Part shown: positions 7,645 to 17,364 of the stretch, piece after piece
Position numbering within the stretch: position 1 is the first letter of the stretch
Layout: every line of letters starts with the position of its first letter
Assembly (NCBI GenBank): GCA_000751595.1
Contig: CCMH01000004.1
Span: forward strand, 1 to 64,000
Direction: 5' to 3'
Source: Weeksella massiliensis
Lineage (GTDB): Bacteria; Bacteroidota; Bacteroidia; Flavobacteriales; Weeksellaceae
Length of the DNA stretch: 64,000 nucleotides
Notes under the pieces: generated by a model
Databases searched by the model: none
What the model saw: the letters and a program-made list of their open reading frames with translations, nothing else
Told to the model about the DNA's origin: nothing
Program-made: the position numbers and the translations under genes

Positions 7645-8420
7645 ATGGGAACTTTTTACAATGGAGCAAATTGTGATATTTATATTGGAAAAGGTGCAGG
7701 GAAAAAATTGCTTGATGATATTTCAATTGCAAAAAGAAATGTAAAATTAATTTCACCTTATTTATCACCATTTTTAATTAAAGAGTTGATTTATCTTTAT
7801 ACAAAAGGAATAAACATTCACTTGATAACAACTGACAATATTGAGGATTTTTACGGTTCGTATGAAAAAAATATTCACAAATTAATTAATCAGCACCAAA
7901 TAAAAGATTTGGAAGCTGAAAAAAATTAGAAATAAATGGATTGATTTGACAAAACTACTTTTGTATGCAATTATCGGATTAAGTTTGGTCTTAATTTTAT
8001 CCGCTTATTTTTATAGAGAAGTTAAACTTTTATATGGAGTCATTCCAATTATACTTTTATTTTTAATCAGAAATTTTTTTCAAAATAAAATAAAGACGAA
8101 AAAAATTTTTAATTATAAATATTCACAATTATTTCCTTTTAATGTTTTTGTTTCTCCAGAAAAAGTAGACTCATATAAAAATACTTTTATTCATGCAAAA
8201 ATTTATATAATAGACGATGAAATTGTGTATATGGGTTCACTTAATTTCACAGGAAGCGGAACAAAAGATAATTACGAAACAAGAATAAGAACAACGGATC
8301 GAAATGCAGTATCAAAAGTAGTAGAAGAATTTGATCAATTATTTTTTATTCTAGACTTCCAGAAAGAGATATTCAATTTTGGGGTAAAGAGTTGTATAAT
8401 GAACCTATAAATTAAAAAAC
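7645..8420 (+). pseudogene. phospholipase-D-like membrane protein, two frameshifts (cassette 8)
   Basis: Three frames together give one protein. 7645-7929 is the N-terminal part (YIGKGAGKKLLDDISIAKRN, KLISPYLSPFLIKELI). After a frame change in a run of seven A at 7919-7925 come two membrane helices and the PLD motif half HAKIYIID...MGSLNFTGSG (7937-8350). After a second change in the T run at 8341-8347 the frame reads LPERDIQFWGKELYNEPIN and stops near 8412. PLD-family HKD proteins cleave phosphodiesters. Only one HKD copy is visible, and dimers can supply two. Homopolymer slippage suggests decay or phase variation. Confidence 0.75.
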
Positions 8421-8421
8421 C

Positions 8422-8560
8422 TTGCTCTAACTTCTTATTGGCGAAGAGGTTTTTTTTGTGAATTTATTCAATTAATTGGCTTTTGCTAACTATGTCGGTA
8501 AATTGAAACTTTTCGCTTCAGTTTCTTTCACTGACGTTAAGCCCCGATCCGTTAGCTACA
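8422..8560. other. attC-like site 8
   Basis: R'' GCTCTAAC (8424-8431) is complementary to the cassette 8 start (GTTAGAGG). The right half AAATTGAAACTTTTCGCTTC, then CTGACGTTAAGCCCCGATCC, ends in R' GTTAGCTAC (from 8551). Confidence 0.7.
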
Positions 8561-8564
8561 ATTT

Positions 8565-9544
8565 ATGAATAACACTAATATAGATTTACATTGCGACGTA
8601 TTAACTTATTTTTTTGTATCCTAATTCAAATTCAAAAAATGATTTAGGCTGTTCAATACCCTACTTACTTGTTGGAAGGAGATGTCACTCTACAAATTAT
8701 GGCAATATATTCTTCTACATCTCAAGGAAGTGTGAAAACTGCTTTTAAACAATTGGAATATTATAGTAATTTATTAAAGAATGATAACATTTACCAGGTA
8801 ACCAATTTGTCAATTAATAATTTACAGAGAAATAAACTTGGAATGATTGGAGCAATTGAAAATGCGTCTTGCTTATGTGTAGAAAGTGATTCGTTAGAAA
8901 GTACATTTAAAAACCTTGAAACAATTTTAGATTGCACTTCTAATATTTTATATATTGGATTAACACATCATTCCGAGAATTGATTCGGTGCAGGAAATAA
9001 TATAAATGTTGGACTAAAAGACGATGGTAAAATTCTCATAGATTAATTAGCGGATAAAAAAATAGCCATTGATCTTGCACATACTAGCGATAAGCTAGCG
9101 TATAATAATTTGAATTATATTGATAATAAAAATTATAAAATTTCAATTATATCGAGCCATTCTAATAGCAGAAAAGTATTTGAAAATAATAGAAATTTGC
9201 TTGATGAATTAATTTCAAAAATAATAAATAGAAAAGGATTAATAGGTTTAAATTTTATTAAAGATTATATTGACCCGTCAGATCCTAAAAAATTGTATCA
9301 ACATATTGACTATTTATTATCATTTGGAGGGGAATTAGTATTATGTTATGGAGCAGATTTTTTCTTTGATAAAGCCCATCCCGATAAATCAAGATATCCT
9401 TTTTTCTTTGAAGAATTCAATAATGCCTTATCAAACAATCATATAAATAAATGTATTGAAGGTAAATATGGCAGTAATATTTCTGAAAACATTAGTCATA
9501 AAAACGCACTAAAATTCATAAAAAAATCATGGAAAAAAGAATGA
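8565..9544 (+). pseudogene. membrane dipeptidase (peptidase M19) pseudogene (cassette 9, gene 1)
   Basis: The fragments align end to end with an M19 zinc dipeptidase. The start MNNTNIDLHCDVLTYF carries the metal motif D-x-H-x-D, followed by GCSIPYL, DVTLQIMAIYSS, GLTHHSEN/FGAGN, IDLAHTSD, ISIISSHSNSRKVFENNRNL and GLIGLNFIKDYIDP. Two frameshifts lie at about 8620 and 8660-8670. In-frame stops are TGA at 8981-8983 (where the family usually has N-R-F-G) and TAA at 9044-9046. The enzyme would cleave dipeptides, often D-containing. It cannot be made from this copy. Confidence 0.8.
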
Positions 9545-10084
9545 TAAATCAATCGATTTTAGAAAATGAGAAAGTGAAATTAATTCCAATTTCTTTAGAA
9601 CATTTAGATGTTTATCAATCTTTGGATTAGAAGAACCTAACTTATGGAAATACACATTGGATCAACCTACGATCAAAGAAAAAATGAAAGCCTATATTGA
9701 AAAAGCAATTGAAGAAAAAGAGAAATTCTCTATTTTATTTATGTTGTTTATGATTGTAAGAATGGTGAAATTGCAGGATCAACAAGACTTTTAGTATTAG
9801 ATTTCGTAAATAAAACATGTTCTGTAGGGCATAAAAAATTCAGGGTGCTGGAGTCAACTATTTCCATATGAATTAGAAGAATTAAATATACAAAGGTTAT
9901 AATTTAGAACAGATGTTGAAAACCAATAAAGTATTAATACTATTAAAAGTTTAGGTTGTACTGAGGAAGGTAAATTAAAAAGCAATTTATTAAAACCAGA
10001 TGGAACTCGAAGAGGCAATATTATTCTTAAGTATATAAAAAAGTGAATGGGACAATTTTGTAAATGAAAATCTAAAAAAATAAA
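9541..10084 (+). pseudogene. GNAT acetyltransferase (RimJ-like) pseudogene (cassette 9, gene 2)
   Basis: It overlaps the end of the M19 gene by 4 bases (ATGA). Recognisable pieces in changing frames are ENEKVKLIPISLEHLDVYQS, LEEPNLWKYTLDQPTIKEKM, GSTRLLVLDFVNKTCSVGH and the C-terminal RGNIILKYIKKSEWDNFVNE. This order fits the N-acetyltransferase GNAT_3/RimJ group that acetylates amines using acetyl-CoA. At least four frame breaks and a stop at about 9627 make it a clear pseudogene. The ATGA overlap shows it was once coupled to the dipeptidase. Confidence 0.7.
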
Positions 10085-10086
10085 CT

Positions 10087-10285
10087 GTAGCTAACATTGT
10101 ATCTTATCAAAACACGTTAAAGATAAACATGAAAGGAATATGTTTTTTGTATGCAAGTTGTTTTTGTTTAGTTTTATTTTCTAAATTTATCATAACATTA
10201 AACAATTTTCGAGTAGGATTAAAGATTGAAAATCAGCGTTTGTGTTTCAATTTCACAAGTTTCTGCAATAGCAAAACTGTTAATA
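10087..10285. other. attC-like site 9 (degraded)
   Basis: R'' GTAGCTAAC (10087-10095) is the exact reverse complement of the cassette 9 start GTTAGCTAC. The right end is unclear; TTTCTGCAATAGCAAAACTG followed by TTAATA (10280) is my best guess. The interior keeps only weak pairing (GTATGCAAGTTG, CAATTTCACAAGTTTCTGC). Confidence 0.5.
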
Positions 10286-10300
10286 TAAATTTTAAATGAA

Positions 10301-10682
10301 ATGATGTCTAATCATGTTTTTTTTTATATTTTTAATTTTATTAAAAGGAATAAAATAATTTTAATATTTATTTACCTGATTGCGATTAATTGTGATCCTG
10401 TAAGAATTTTAACAATAGAAAATAATATTGATAAGAAAAAAAAGTGTTGTAATTTATGGAAATGAAAAATTAAATCCAAACAATATTCAAAACGGAAGTA
10501 ACAATTCTATTGTCGAATTACAAAATGGTCAAAAAGATGTAAAAGTATTTTACGGAATTGGAAATTGGAACAAAAATCAAATAAAATATCTAAGTAATAA
10601 TATTGACTCAATAGTATTCTATGAAAATGATGAAAAATTTATCATTACAGAAGAACAAAAAATTCGAAATTTTCTAAAATAG
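10301..10682 (+). pseudogene. frameshifted hypothetical lipoprotein (cassette 10)
   Basis: The open frame at 10428-10682 lacks a proper beginning. The frame that starts at ATG 10301 gives a lipoprotein-like leader (IILIFIYLIAINCDPVRILT, a lipobox-like cysteine after AIN) and runs into the poly-A stretch at 10436-10443. A one-base change there would join it to VVIYGNEKLNPNNIQNGSNN and the rest. The joined protein would have about 126 residues. The family is unknown. An N before the lipobox Cys is unusual, so lipidation is uncertain. Confidence 0.5.
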
Positions 10683-10749
10683 AATGTTAGAGGGATATTT
10701 AAACATACAATTCTAATTAATAATAGAAGTAAAAATCACGTTCCGATAA

Positions 10750-10833
10750 CGTAGATTTTTACTTACCGTGTCGCTAAATTGAAACTTTTCGCTTCAATTT
10801 CCGTCACTGACGCCAAGCCCCGAAACGTTGTAC
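10750..10833. other. attC-like site 10 (right half recognisable)
   Basis: GATAACGTAG at 10746 may be the left arm. The right part, AAATTGAAACTTTTCGCTTC then CACTGACGCCAAGCCCCGAAAC, closely matches site 8 and ends in R' GTTGTACGC (from 10827). Confidence 0.6.
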
Positions 10834-10848
10834 GCAATATCTCCAAAA

Positions 10849-11292
10849 ATGAAGCATAAAAAATTGATTTTAAGTATAATTATTTTAGTAATTACATTTT
10901 TTGTGATACTGCAAAAATTTTACATAAATCCTAATGCTGAAAATTCAATAAGAAACGAATTAAAAGAACAAGCTGAATATTTTGTTGTATATAAAAACTC
11001 CCATCGTTCTTATAAATTATACTTATCTACTAACTTTAATAAAATTGATTTACCGGAAAATACAGTTATTGAAAAGGTTAAGATTGACGATTCAATAAAT
11101 GTAATTTTACCTACTAATGAATTATATGAAAATGCCAAGGTTGGTGATAAAATTTACAAATTAGAGAATTCTAACAGATGTTTTATAAAACGTAATGATT
11201 CTATCATTTTATTCAATTATTTAAATACAAATATTGAAGGTTTTGAAGAATGGAATGTTGCAGAAATAAATAAGATAATTATAAAAAAATAA
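10849..11292 (+). CDS. hypothetical single-pass membrane protein (cassette 11)
   Basis: 147 residues from ATG 10849. An earlier TTG at 10828 sits inside the attC arm and is rejected. Residues 4-24 form a membrane helix (KLILSIIILVITFFVILQKF). The rest is a small soluble domain (YKLYLSTNFNKIDLPENTVI, VGDKIYKLENSNRCF). No family was recognised. The gene fills a cassette whose two arms, GTTGTACGCA and TGCGTACAAC, are perfect reverse complements. Confidence 0.65.
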   Translation: MKHKKLILSIIILVITFFVILQKFYINPNAENSIRNELKEQAEYFVVYKNSHRSYKLYLSTNFNKIDLPENTVIEKVKIDDSINVILPTNELYENAKVGDKIYKLENSNRCFIKRNDSIILFNYLNTNIEGFEEWNVAEINKIIIKK

Positions 11293-11294
11293 TA

Positions 11295-11487
11295 CTGCGT
11301 ACAACAAAGTGTTTCGAGAAAAACGGGATGAAAGTAAACTTTCATTCCATTATTTTCCGCTCGCAAAATTGCTTTTCTTAAAACAATACACTAATTTAGT
11401 TTTAGCTAAGCAATTTGCTTGAACGCACGAACTTGAACTTCGTTCAAATTCTCTCCCGTTCTTTGCAAATACTCGGCTCGTTGTGCA
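11295..11487. other. attC-like site 11
   Basis: R'' TGCGTACAAC (11296-11305), then AAAGTGTTTCGAGAAAAACGG, pairs with CCCGTTCTTTGCAAATACTCGG and R' GTTGTGCAAC (from 11480). The middle has CCGCTCGCAAAATTGC and GCAATTTGCTTGAACG as a second inverted pair. Confidence 0.75.
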
Positions 11488-11850
11488 ACATTCTAAAGAA
11501 CCTAACTTTGTGTTAAGATTGCACAATTGTTTTATTTATTTTAAATAATTTTCACTAGATTTCATCAGATCTTAAAAAAACGCTTTAAATGCAAAACGGA
11601 AGAGTACGCAATAAAATGTGGTAAATTTTAAAGAAGCGAAAATTAAAAGAACGTCGCACAACATCATTTTTGGGCAAAACGGGTTGAAGGCAAACTTGAG
11701 AGTAATTTACTTTCCCGCTTGTGCAATGTTTTTTGTTTCAGTTTAATTCTTAAATTTATCAAAACAAAACAATTTGCAAATAGGAGTAAAGCTTGAGTGT
11801 CAGTTCATTTTTATTGCTGTTCTTTGCAAATTTTTATGTGAATTTTACAA
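11481..11850. other. cassette 12 without an ORF, plus attC-like site 12
   Basis: Between R' GTTGTGCAAC (11480) and R'' GTCGCACAAC (11653-11662) lie about 165 bases with no credible reading frame on either strand. The two arms are reverse complements with one mismatch, so this is a real but gene-less cassette. The site that follows (11653 to about 11850) pairs CATTTTTGGGCAAAACGGG with CTGTTCTTTGCAAATTTTTATG. Its right end is blurred (GAATTTTACAACGTAAAA). The stretch 11293-11877 holds nothing else. Confidence 0.55.
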
Positions 11851-11877
11851 CGTAAAATACTTTAAAAAAAAAACTGA

Positions 11878-13278
11878 ATGAAATTTATTACCACTTTATT
11901 TTTTAGCTTACTGATTGTTTTTAGTTATGGTCAAGAAACAAACTCTCTAGATAAGCCCAAAGTAGATGAAAGAATAGAAATACTAAGCATCGTTTTTCGT
12001 CTTGCAGAAAGTGAAGAATATAGTTCAAAAAGATTCAAACTTTATACCGATAAAATAGAAAAATATTTTTCACCTTATAAAACTCATGAACTTATAGCGT
12101 TTATAAAAACGCTAAGAAATGAGAAAGGGGTCGGATATGATGCTGTTATGAGCATGGCTATTCATCTCGATAATCAGCTAAATCCACTCGTTGAATTTAC
12201 TGATAAAATTCCAGACGAACGTTGGGGAAAAGATAATGCGAATGAATTTGTTAGATTATTAAAGAAATTCTACCAAGAATCTAATTCAAAACAATTTTTC
12301 AAAGAAAACGAAAAATTATATGCAGAAATAAGTACAAGATTTCTTCCTGTTTATGAACATCTTGATCTGGATTGGTACACAAAGTTTTATGGAAAAGAAC
12401 CTAATGAAAAGTTTAGAATAATAAACGGACTTGGAAATGGAGGAGGAAACTACGGACCTTCTATTGATCTCCCTAACGGAAAAAGAGAGGTTTATGCAAT
12501 CATGGGAACTTGGAAAACGGATAGTTTAGGAATGGCAGATTTTACGATTGATAGTTATTTTCCTACTTTACTTCACGAATTTAATCACTCTTTTGTAAAT
12601 TATTTATTGGAGAAAAATCCCGAACCTTTCAGAAAAAATGGCGAAACTTTATATACTGCTGTCGAAAATGAAATGCAAAACCAAGCATATGCAAATTGGG
12701 AAACAATGTTGAACGAGGCATTGGTTCGAACGGCAGTTATAAAATATATGAAAGATCATAATTTTGATAAAAAACAAGTTAATACCGAAATAAACAAGCA
12801 ACTTAATCGAGGTTTTTTATGGATAGAAGATCTTCTTGCAGAGCTAGAAATTTATGATCAACAAAGACATAAATATCCTACTTTGGAAAGTTATATGCCT
12901 AATTTGATAAAAGCATATGATTCTTATGCAAGTAAAATTAATATTTATACCAAAAATTTTGATGAAAAAAGACCCAAAATTGTTTCAATAAACGGATTGG
13001 AAAATGGAGAGCAAAATGTAAATCATTCTCTCAATAAAATCACGATTAACTTCGATAAACCATTGTTAGGAAAAGGCCACTCGATAAATGATGGAGAAGA
13101 TGAAGCTGCTTTTCCTGATTTTAAAAATATAACTTACTCTGAAGATAAAAAGTCAATCACCATCGAATGGGAATTGAAACCCAATACAAATTATGAATTT
13201 GTCTTAACCGGATTATCTTTCAGATCGGTAGAAGGAATTTCTATAAACGATTACACAGTGAAGTTTAAAACAAAATAA
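11878..13278 (+). CDS. secreted DUF4932-type putative metallopeptidase (cassette 13)
   Basis: 466 residues with a signal peptide (MKFITTLFFSLLIVFSYGQ). The central region is like DUF4932 proteins, with a zinc-type motif H-E-F-N-H (PTLLHEFNHSFVNYLLE, about residue 238) and a downstream NWETMLNEALVRTAVI that could give the third metal ligand (E/N region, inference). The last 100 residues form an Ig-like beta domain (NKITINFDKPLLGKGH, SITIEWELKPNTNYEF). It is probably a periplasmic or exported protease. It is intact, long for a cassette gene, and followed by a degraded attC-like site. Confidence 0.7.
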   Translation: MKFITTLFFSLLIVFSYGQETNSLDKPKVDERIEILSIVFRLAESEEYSSKRFKLYTDKIEKYFSPYKTHELIAFIKTLRNEKGVGYDAVMSMAIHLDNQLNPLVEFTDKIPDERWGKDNANEFVRLLKKFYQESNSKQFFKENEKLYAEISTRFLPVYEHLDLDWYTKFYGKEPNEKFRIINGLGNGGGNYGPSIDLPNGKREVYAIMGTWKTDSLGMADFTIDSYFPTLLHEFNHSFVNYLLEKNPEPFRKNGETLYTAVENEMQNQAYANWETMLNEALVRTAVIKYMKDHNFDKKQVNTEINKQLNRGFLWIEDLLAELEIYDQQRHKYPTLESYMPNLIKAYDSYASKINIYTKNFDEKRPKIVSINGLENGEQNVNHSLNKITINFDKPLLGKGHSINDGEDEAAFPDFKNITYSEDKKSITIEWELKPNTNYEFVLTGLSFRSVEGISINDYTVKFKTK

Positions 13279-13527
13279 AAAGGTATTGTATTCTATTTTT
13301 TAGAAAAGCTATTATTTATTGATGTTTATAAGAATTTCCTATATAGGAAAAAATAATCTATTAAAAGTCTTAATGCTTATAAATCATTACTTGAGAAGGT
13401 TCATTCCAGTTTTACTGATCTTGTAATACCTTCACTATATAAAAGACTATAAATTGTGAGTGTTTACCGAAATTATATTGAATAAAAAAACCTCAAAAAG
13501 GCATTTTATATTTTCTTTTTCCGTAAA

Positions 13528-13624
13528 TTTAGTAACAAATAAGGGCTGTTGCTCAGCTTAGTGCAAATCAGAAAGTTTAGGCTTTCGAATCTATACAATC
13601 GCTAATCCGCGACCCGTTACCGAA
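13528..13624. other. attC-like site 13 (weak) in the 13279-13694 gap
   Basis: Candidate R'' AGTAAC (13531-13536), a half TTGCTCAGCTTAGTGCAAAT (13549 on) that pairs with ATCGCTAATCCGCGACC, and R' GTTACCG (13616). The gap otherwise has only AT-rich sequence. Confidence 0.5.
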
Positions 13625-13694
13625 AACTTCCCGAAATACATCGAGAAATTTCGTTATAACCTTAAATAATAACCTTAACAATTTAAACGAAAAA

Positions 13695-15200
13695 CATGTC
13701 TATTGAAAATCAAAACCCAACATTCCAAATTTTTTAGAAAAACCAGCTCCTATAACGGACATTCAACAAACTAAAGAATACGATATCGTAATTATCGGAG
13801 CAGGTTCTCTTGGCGTTCCTTGTGCTTTGAAAGCTGCTGAATTAGGCGCAAAAGTGGCTATTTTACAAAAAGAAGCCAAGGCTTCTGCTTGCGGAAATTT
13901 CGGAGCCGGTATAGATTTGTCCAACAGCGATCCTGCAGATGTAGAAAGTTTAGTTTCTTTATTTTGGCGGCTTCTTCACATCGTCCGAAAAGAGAAGTTG
14001 TTGAAACTTGGGCGAAAAATTCTGGTGAAGCTGTAAAATGGACTATCGAAAAAGCAAAAGAAGCAGGTGCACAAGTCGCAGATTTAGGAACAGGTCCTCA
14101 TGCTGAACTGTTGCAACAACACGGATGGAATCTAAATTTTATCACTAGTTTTTTTGGTCCGAAACCCTACAATGCTGGTGAAGCTATGAAAGTGATGTGC
14201 AAATTGGCCGAACAAAAAGGGGTAGATATTTTCTACGAAACTCCGGCAGTACAATTGGTGCAAAACGATGGAACGGTAACTGGGGTTATCGGAAAAAATA
14301 AAGAGAATTATATTCAATTCAATGCTAAAAATGGAGTAGTAGTTGCCACCGGCGATTATGCTAATGATAAAAGAATGATTGATTTTTATATTCCTGATGA
14401 TACTAAGCTAGAATTGAGAAGAACTGGTAGAACCGGGGATGGTCATAAAATGATTGTTTGGGCAGGGGGAAAAAATAGAAAATATAGGACATACCAAAAT
14501 GTGTCATGATATGGATGCAGGTCCAACTTCTATGATGAATGCTCCTTTTTTGAGGGTGAAAACCAACGGTAAACGTTTTTGTGACGAAACCGTAGGAATG
14601 GAATTGATGAATTGTTACCTTTTAAGTCAAGAAGACAGCGGACATTATTGTCAGATTTTTGATGCAGATTATTTGGATAAAACAAAAGATTGGGGATTCG
14701 AATTTGATGATCAAGAATCGCTAAAAAATTGGATGCCAGAAGAAAATACCGAAAAAAAAGGTGTTATGACTGATTTAATTGATACTTACAAAGCTGATAC
14801 TTTAGAAGAATTGGCGCAAAAACTAAGAATTAAAGATACTGCTGCATTCATAGAAACTGTAAAAAAATATAATGAAATAGCTTCTAACGGAGAAGATACT
14901 GAATTTGGTGTCCCAACAAAGTATCTTTCTACAATTGATAAACCACCCTATTATGGTATTCATCGTCATATCCGTTTTACGGTCGGTTGTTCGGGTGTTG
15001 TAATTAATGGGAAACAACAAGTTTTAGACGAAAACGATCAACCGATTCTTGGTTTGTATGCAATCGGAAATTTAGCCGGAAACTTCTATGGCGGAACAGA
15101 TTATCCTTTGGATGTTTTCGGACTGAATTTAGGACACAATTATACCGCTGGTTATGTTGTAGCTAAGGAATTGACTCAGAACAATATCCAAAAACAATAA
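13695..15200 (+). pseudogene. FAD-dependent oxidoreductase (fumarate-reductase flavoprotein-like), three frameshifts
   Basis: The pieces form one flavoprotein of about 500 residues. An N-terminal leader is broken near 13725. It is followed by YDIVIIGAGSLGVPCALKAA (GxGxxG FAD-binding motif), a frame change near 13963, a middle part VVETWAKNSGEAVKW...GVVVATGDYAND, and another frame change in the AAAAAA run near 14472. The last 248-residue part has GHTKMCHDMDAGP and a C-terminal FAD contact GLYAIGNLAGNFYGG. Family members oxidise or reduce fumarate-like or steroid-like substrates; the substrate here is unknown. The next gene starts 5 bases later. Confidence 0.8.
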
Positions 15201-15204
15201 AATA

Positions 15205-15600
15205 ATGATAAAAAATATTTTAATAATCGCCGTTGTGCTTGCTTTAACATCTTGCAACCAAACAACCAAACAAGAAGCAAAAAACGGAGAAGTTTCAACA
15301 TCTGTAATAGATAAGAAAGATAATTTGCTAATTGGTTCTTGGGTAGAGCCAAATCCTATCAATAATAAAGAAGTACAAGGTATAAAAATTAACCAAGATG
15401 GAACAGCAGAATCTATCAATATGGCAACTTTGGTCTATAAGAAATGGTGGGAAGAGCCCAATAAATTGGTTGTAGTTTCTGAGAGTATTGGGAATGGTAT
15501 GACGATTATTGATACTACTAACTATGAGATTGTGAAACTCAATAATAACGAATTAGAATTAAAGGATGGAGATTTTACGGTAAAATATAAAAAACAATAA
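15205..15600 (+). CDS. lipocalin-like lipoprotein
   Basis: 131 residues. The signal peptide has a lipobox (MIKNILIIAVVLALTSCNQT, Cys17), so it should be lipid-anchored. The mature part resembles small lipocalin-like proteins of Bacteroidota: LIGSWVEPNPINNKEVQGIK, then repeated beta strands ending in DFTVKYKKQ. It sits 5 bases behind the flavoprotein gene, so they were co-transcribed; a joint role in handling a substrate is inference. The frame is intact although its partner is broken. Confidence 0.65.
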   Translation: MIKNILIIAVVLALTSCNQTTKQEAKNGEVSTSVIDKKDNLLIGSWVEPNPINNKEVQGIKINQDGTAESINMATLVYKKWWEEPNKLVVVSESIGNGMTIIDTTNYEIVKLNNNELELKDGDFTVKYKKQ

Positions 15601-15644
15601 AATCGTACCAAAATCTGTTTTGCAACATAGTAGGTTTTGAGTTT

Positions 15645-15737
15645 TTATAACAGTTAAGAACAAAGATTGAGTCTGGTTTTTTGATAGAGAATTTACTTTA
15701 GAAAGCATCTCTTTTGCAATGTTCTTGACTGTTGTAA
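15645..15737. other. attC-like inverted repeat 14
   Basis: TAACAGTTAAGAACA (15648-15662) pairs with TGTTCTTGACTGTT (15720-15733), then R' GTTGTAA (15731). It sits between two gene groups, as an attC site should. Arms for the following cassette could not be matched at its far end. Confidence 0.5.
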
Positions 15738-15760
15738 ATGAACAATGAGTAAAAAATAAA

Positions 15761-16501
15761 ATGATGAAAGACAATTTTTCAACCCATTCAGACAAATATG
15801 CAAAATACAGACCGACATATCCATCTGAATTGTATGACTTTCTGAACGAAATTATCCCAAAAAAACACAATGTTTGGGATTGCGGAACAGGAAACGGGCA
15901 AGTTGCGTGTGAATTGGCAAAGTTTTTTGACAATGTTTTTGCAACCGATATTAGTTAACAACAAATTGACCACGCTTTGCAACGGGACAACATTTTTTAT
16001 TCGGTACAAGCAGCTGAGAAAACGAATTTTAAGAATAGCTTTTTTGACCTGATTCTGGTAGCACAAGCAATTCATTGATTTGATTTTGAAAAGTTTTATT
16101 CAGAAGTAAATCGTACTGCAAAAGACAATGCATTGCTTTGTGTTGTAGGGTACGGCAGGTTGAAAATATCCGAACCAATTGATTTGCTCATTACCAATTT
16201 TTACGAAAATGTTATTGGAAAATATTGGGACAAAGAACGAAAATATGTCGATGAGAATTACCAAACCATTCCTTTTCCGTTTGAGGAAATCAAAACTCCA
16301 AACTTTGTGAATACTCAAAATTGGACCTTAGAACATTTGATTGGTTATTTGAACACTTGGTCTGCGGTGAAAAAATTCATCCAACAAAATGAGTATAATC
16401 CGATAGAAAAATTACAACAAGACCTTGAACAATTTTGGGGTGAAAAGCAAACAAAACCAATTCATTTTCCGATACTATTGCGAATAGGACGAATTGCATA
16501 A
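15761..16501 (+). pseudogene. class I SAM-dependent methyltransferase with two in-frame stops
   Basis: One continuous frame of 247 codons. It has a UbiE/YafE-like start (FSTHSDKYAKYRPTYPSELY), SAM-binding motif I WDCGTGNGQVA, ATDIS and LILVAQAIH/FDFEKFY. TAA at 15956-15958 falls after ATDIS, and TGA at 16076-16078 replaces the tryptophan of the usual AIHWFD. No indel is needed, so these are two base substitutions. The enzyme would transfer methyl groups to a small molecule not identifiable here. Confidence 0.8.
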
Positions 16502-16514
16502 AACATCAAAAACA

Positions 16515-17156
16515 ATGACTGAAGAACAGAAAGTTGCTATCAAAAATATGAACGATAAAATTATTGAAAGTAAAAACTATCGTTATAATACCTGGCTTCT
16601 GCTTTTAGAAGATCCACTAGTGAGAAGTATTAAAGAAATAAAAGCAAGAATGTCGCTGATGAATGCGTTGATCAATATTTTTTTTGAAGCACCAGTTTAA
16701 TATATCAGAAAATGGATAGAAAATAATAATCTAAACAAATATTTATCAAATTGGAAAATAGAAATCATCCTAAAAAATAATGAAGATTTAACGGATGTTG
16801 AATTGAATTCGCTTCGATGGTATTTAGAAGGTTTGTGGGCATTGATGTGGGCAACAAATCTGATTGATTCTCTAGATGAAACGCAATGGTGTGGTGAGGA
16901 TATGATGTCTTTTCTGCCGAATCTTGAAATTGGAGAAGACAATCGAAAAATTGATGAAATTTCAGAAATCAGATCAGATGTAGAAATTTATACAATGTTG
17001 GATTATTACTATCGACTTCATTGGTATTGCGTAGATGAGCGAATAAATAATCGAGAAGCAAAGATAAACGAGGGAATTGTGTACGAAAGAAGAAAAGCAT
17101 TGGAATGGTTAATGGATAATTCTTCTGATTGGGATGAAATTGAAATGAGTACGTAA
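16515..17156 (+). pseudogene. DUF4272 protein with one in-frame stop
   Basis: A single frame of 214 codons from ATG 16515, split by TAA at 16698-16700 (FEAPV/YIRKWIEN). DUF4272 marks are an N-terminal helix (VAIKNMNDKIIESKNY) and the tryptophan-rich RWYLEGLWALMWATNLIDSL. The function is unknown in the family. It starts 14 bases after the broken methyltransferase, so the two were one unit. A single substitution inactivated it, pointing to recent loss. Confidence 0.75.
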
Positions 17157-17364
17157 TATTGCCACTGAACAAGAGACAGTTTTTATGAAAATCAATTTAA
17201 AAAATAACATTTTAATTACCGTAAAAAAAGCAATTATTTGTTTTAATCATCTATATTTATCCAACCAAAAATTCAAGTTAGGGAATGAGAAAATTTTAAA
17301 ACATAAGTTTATTTTTAGCGCTTACAAACTTGCTTTTTTTGTTAACAAATAATACTAAATATAT

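Noticed and set aside
1-13624. CRISPR array as explanation of the repeated units
   Set aside because: Repeats are long imperfect palindromes with unequal spacing, the material between them is genes rather than short spacers, and no cas genes are present.
6879-16700. Stop-codon reassignment or programmed readthrough
   Set aside because: TAA and TGA interrupt different genes and many intact genes use TAA, TAG and TGA as true ends.
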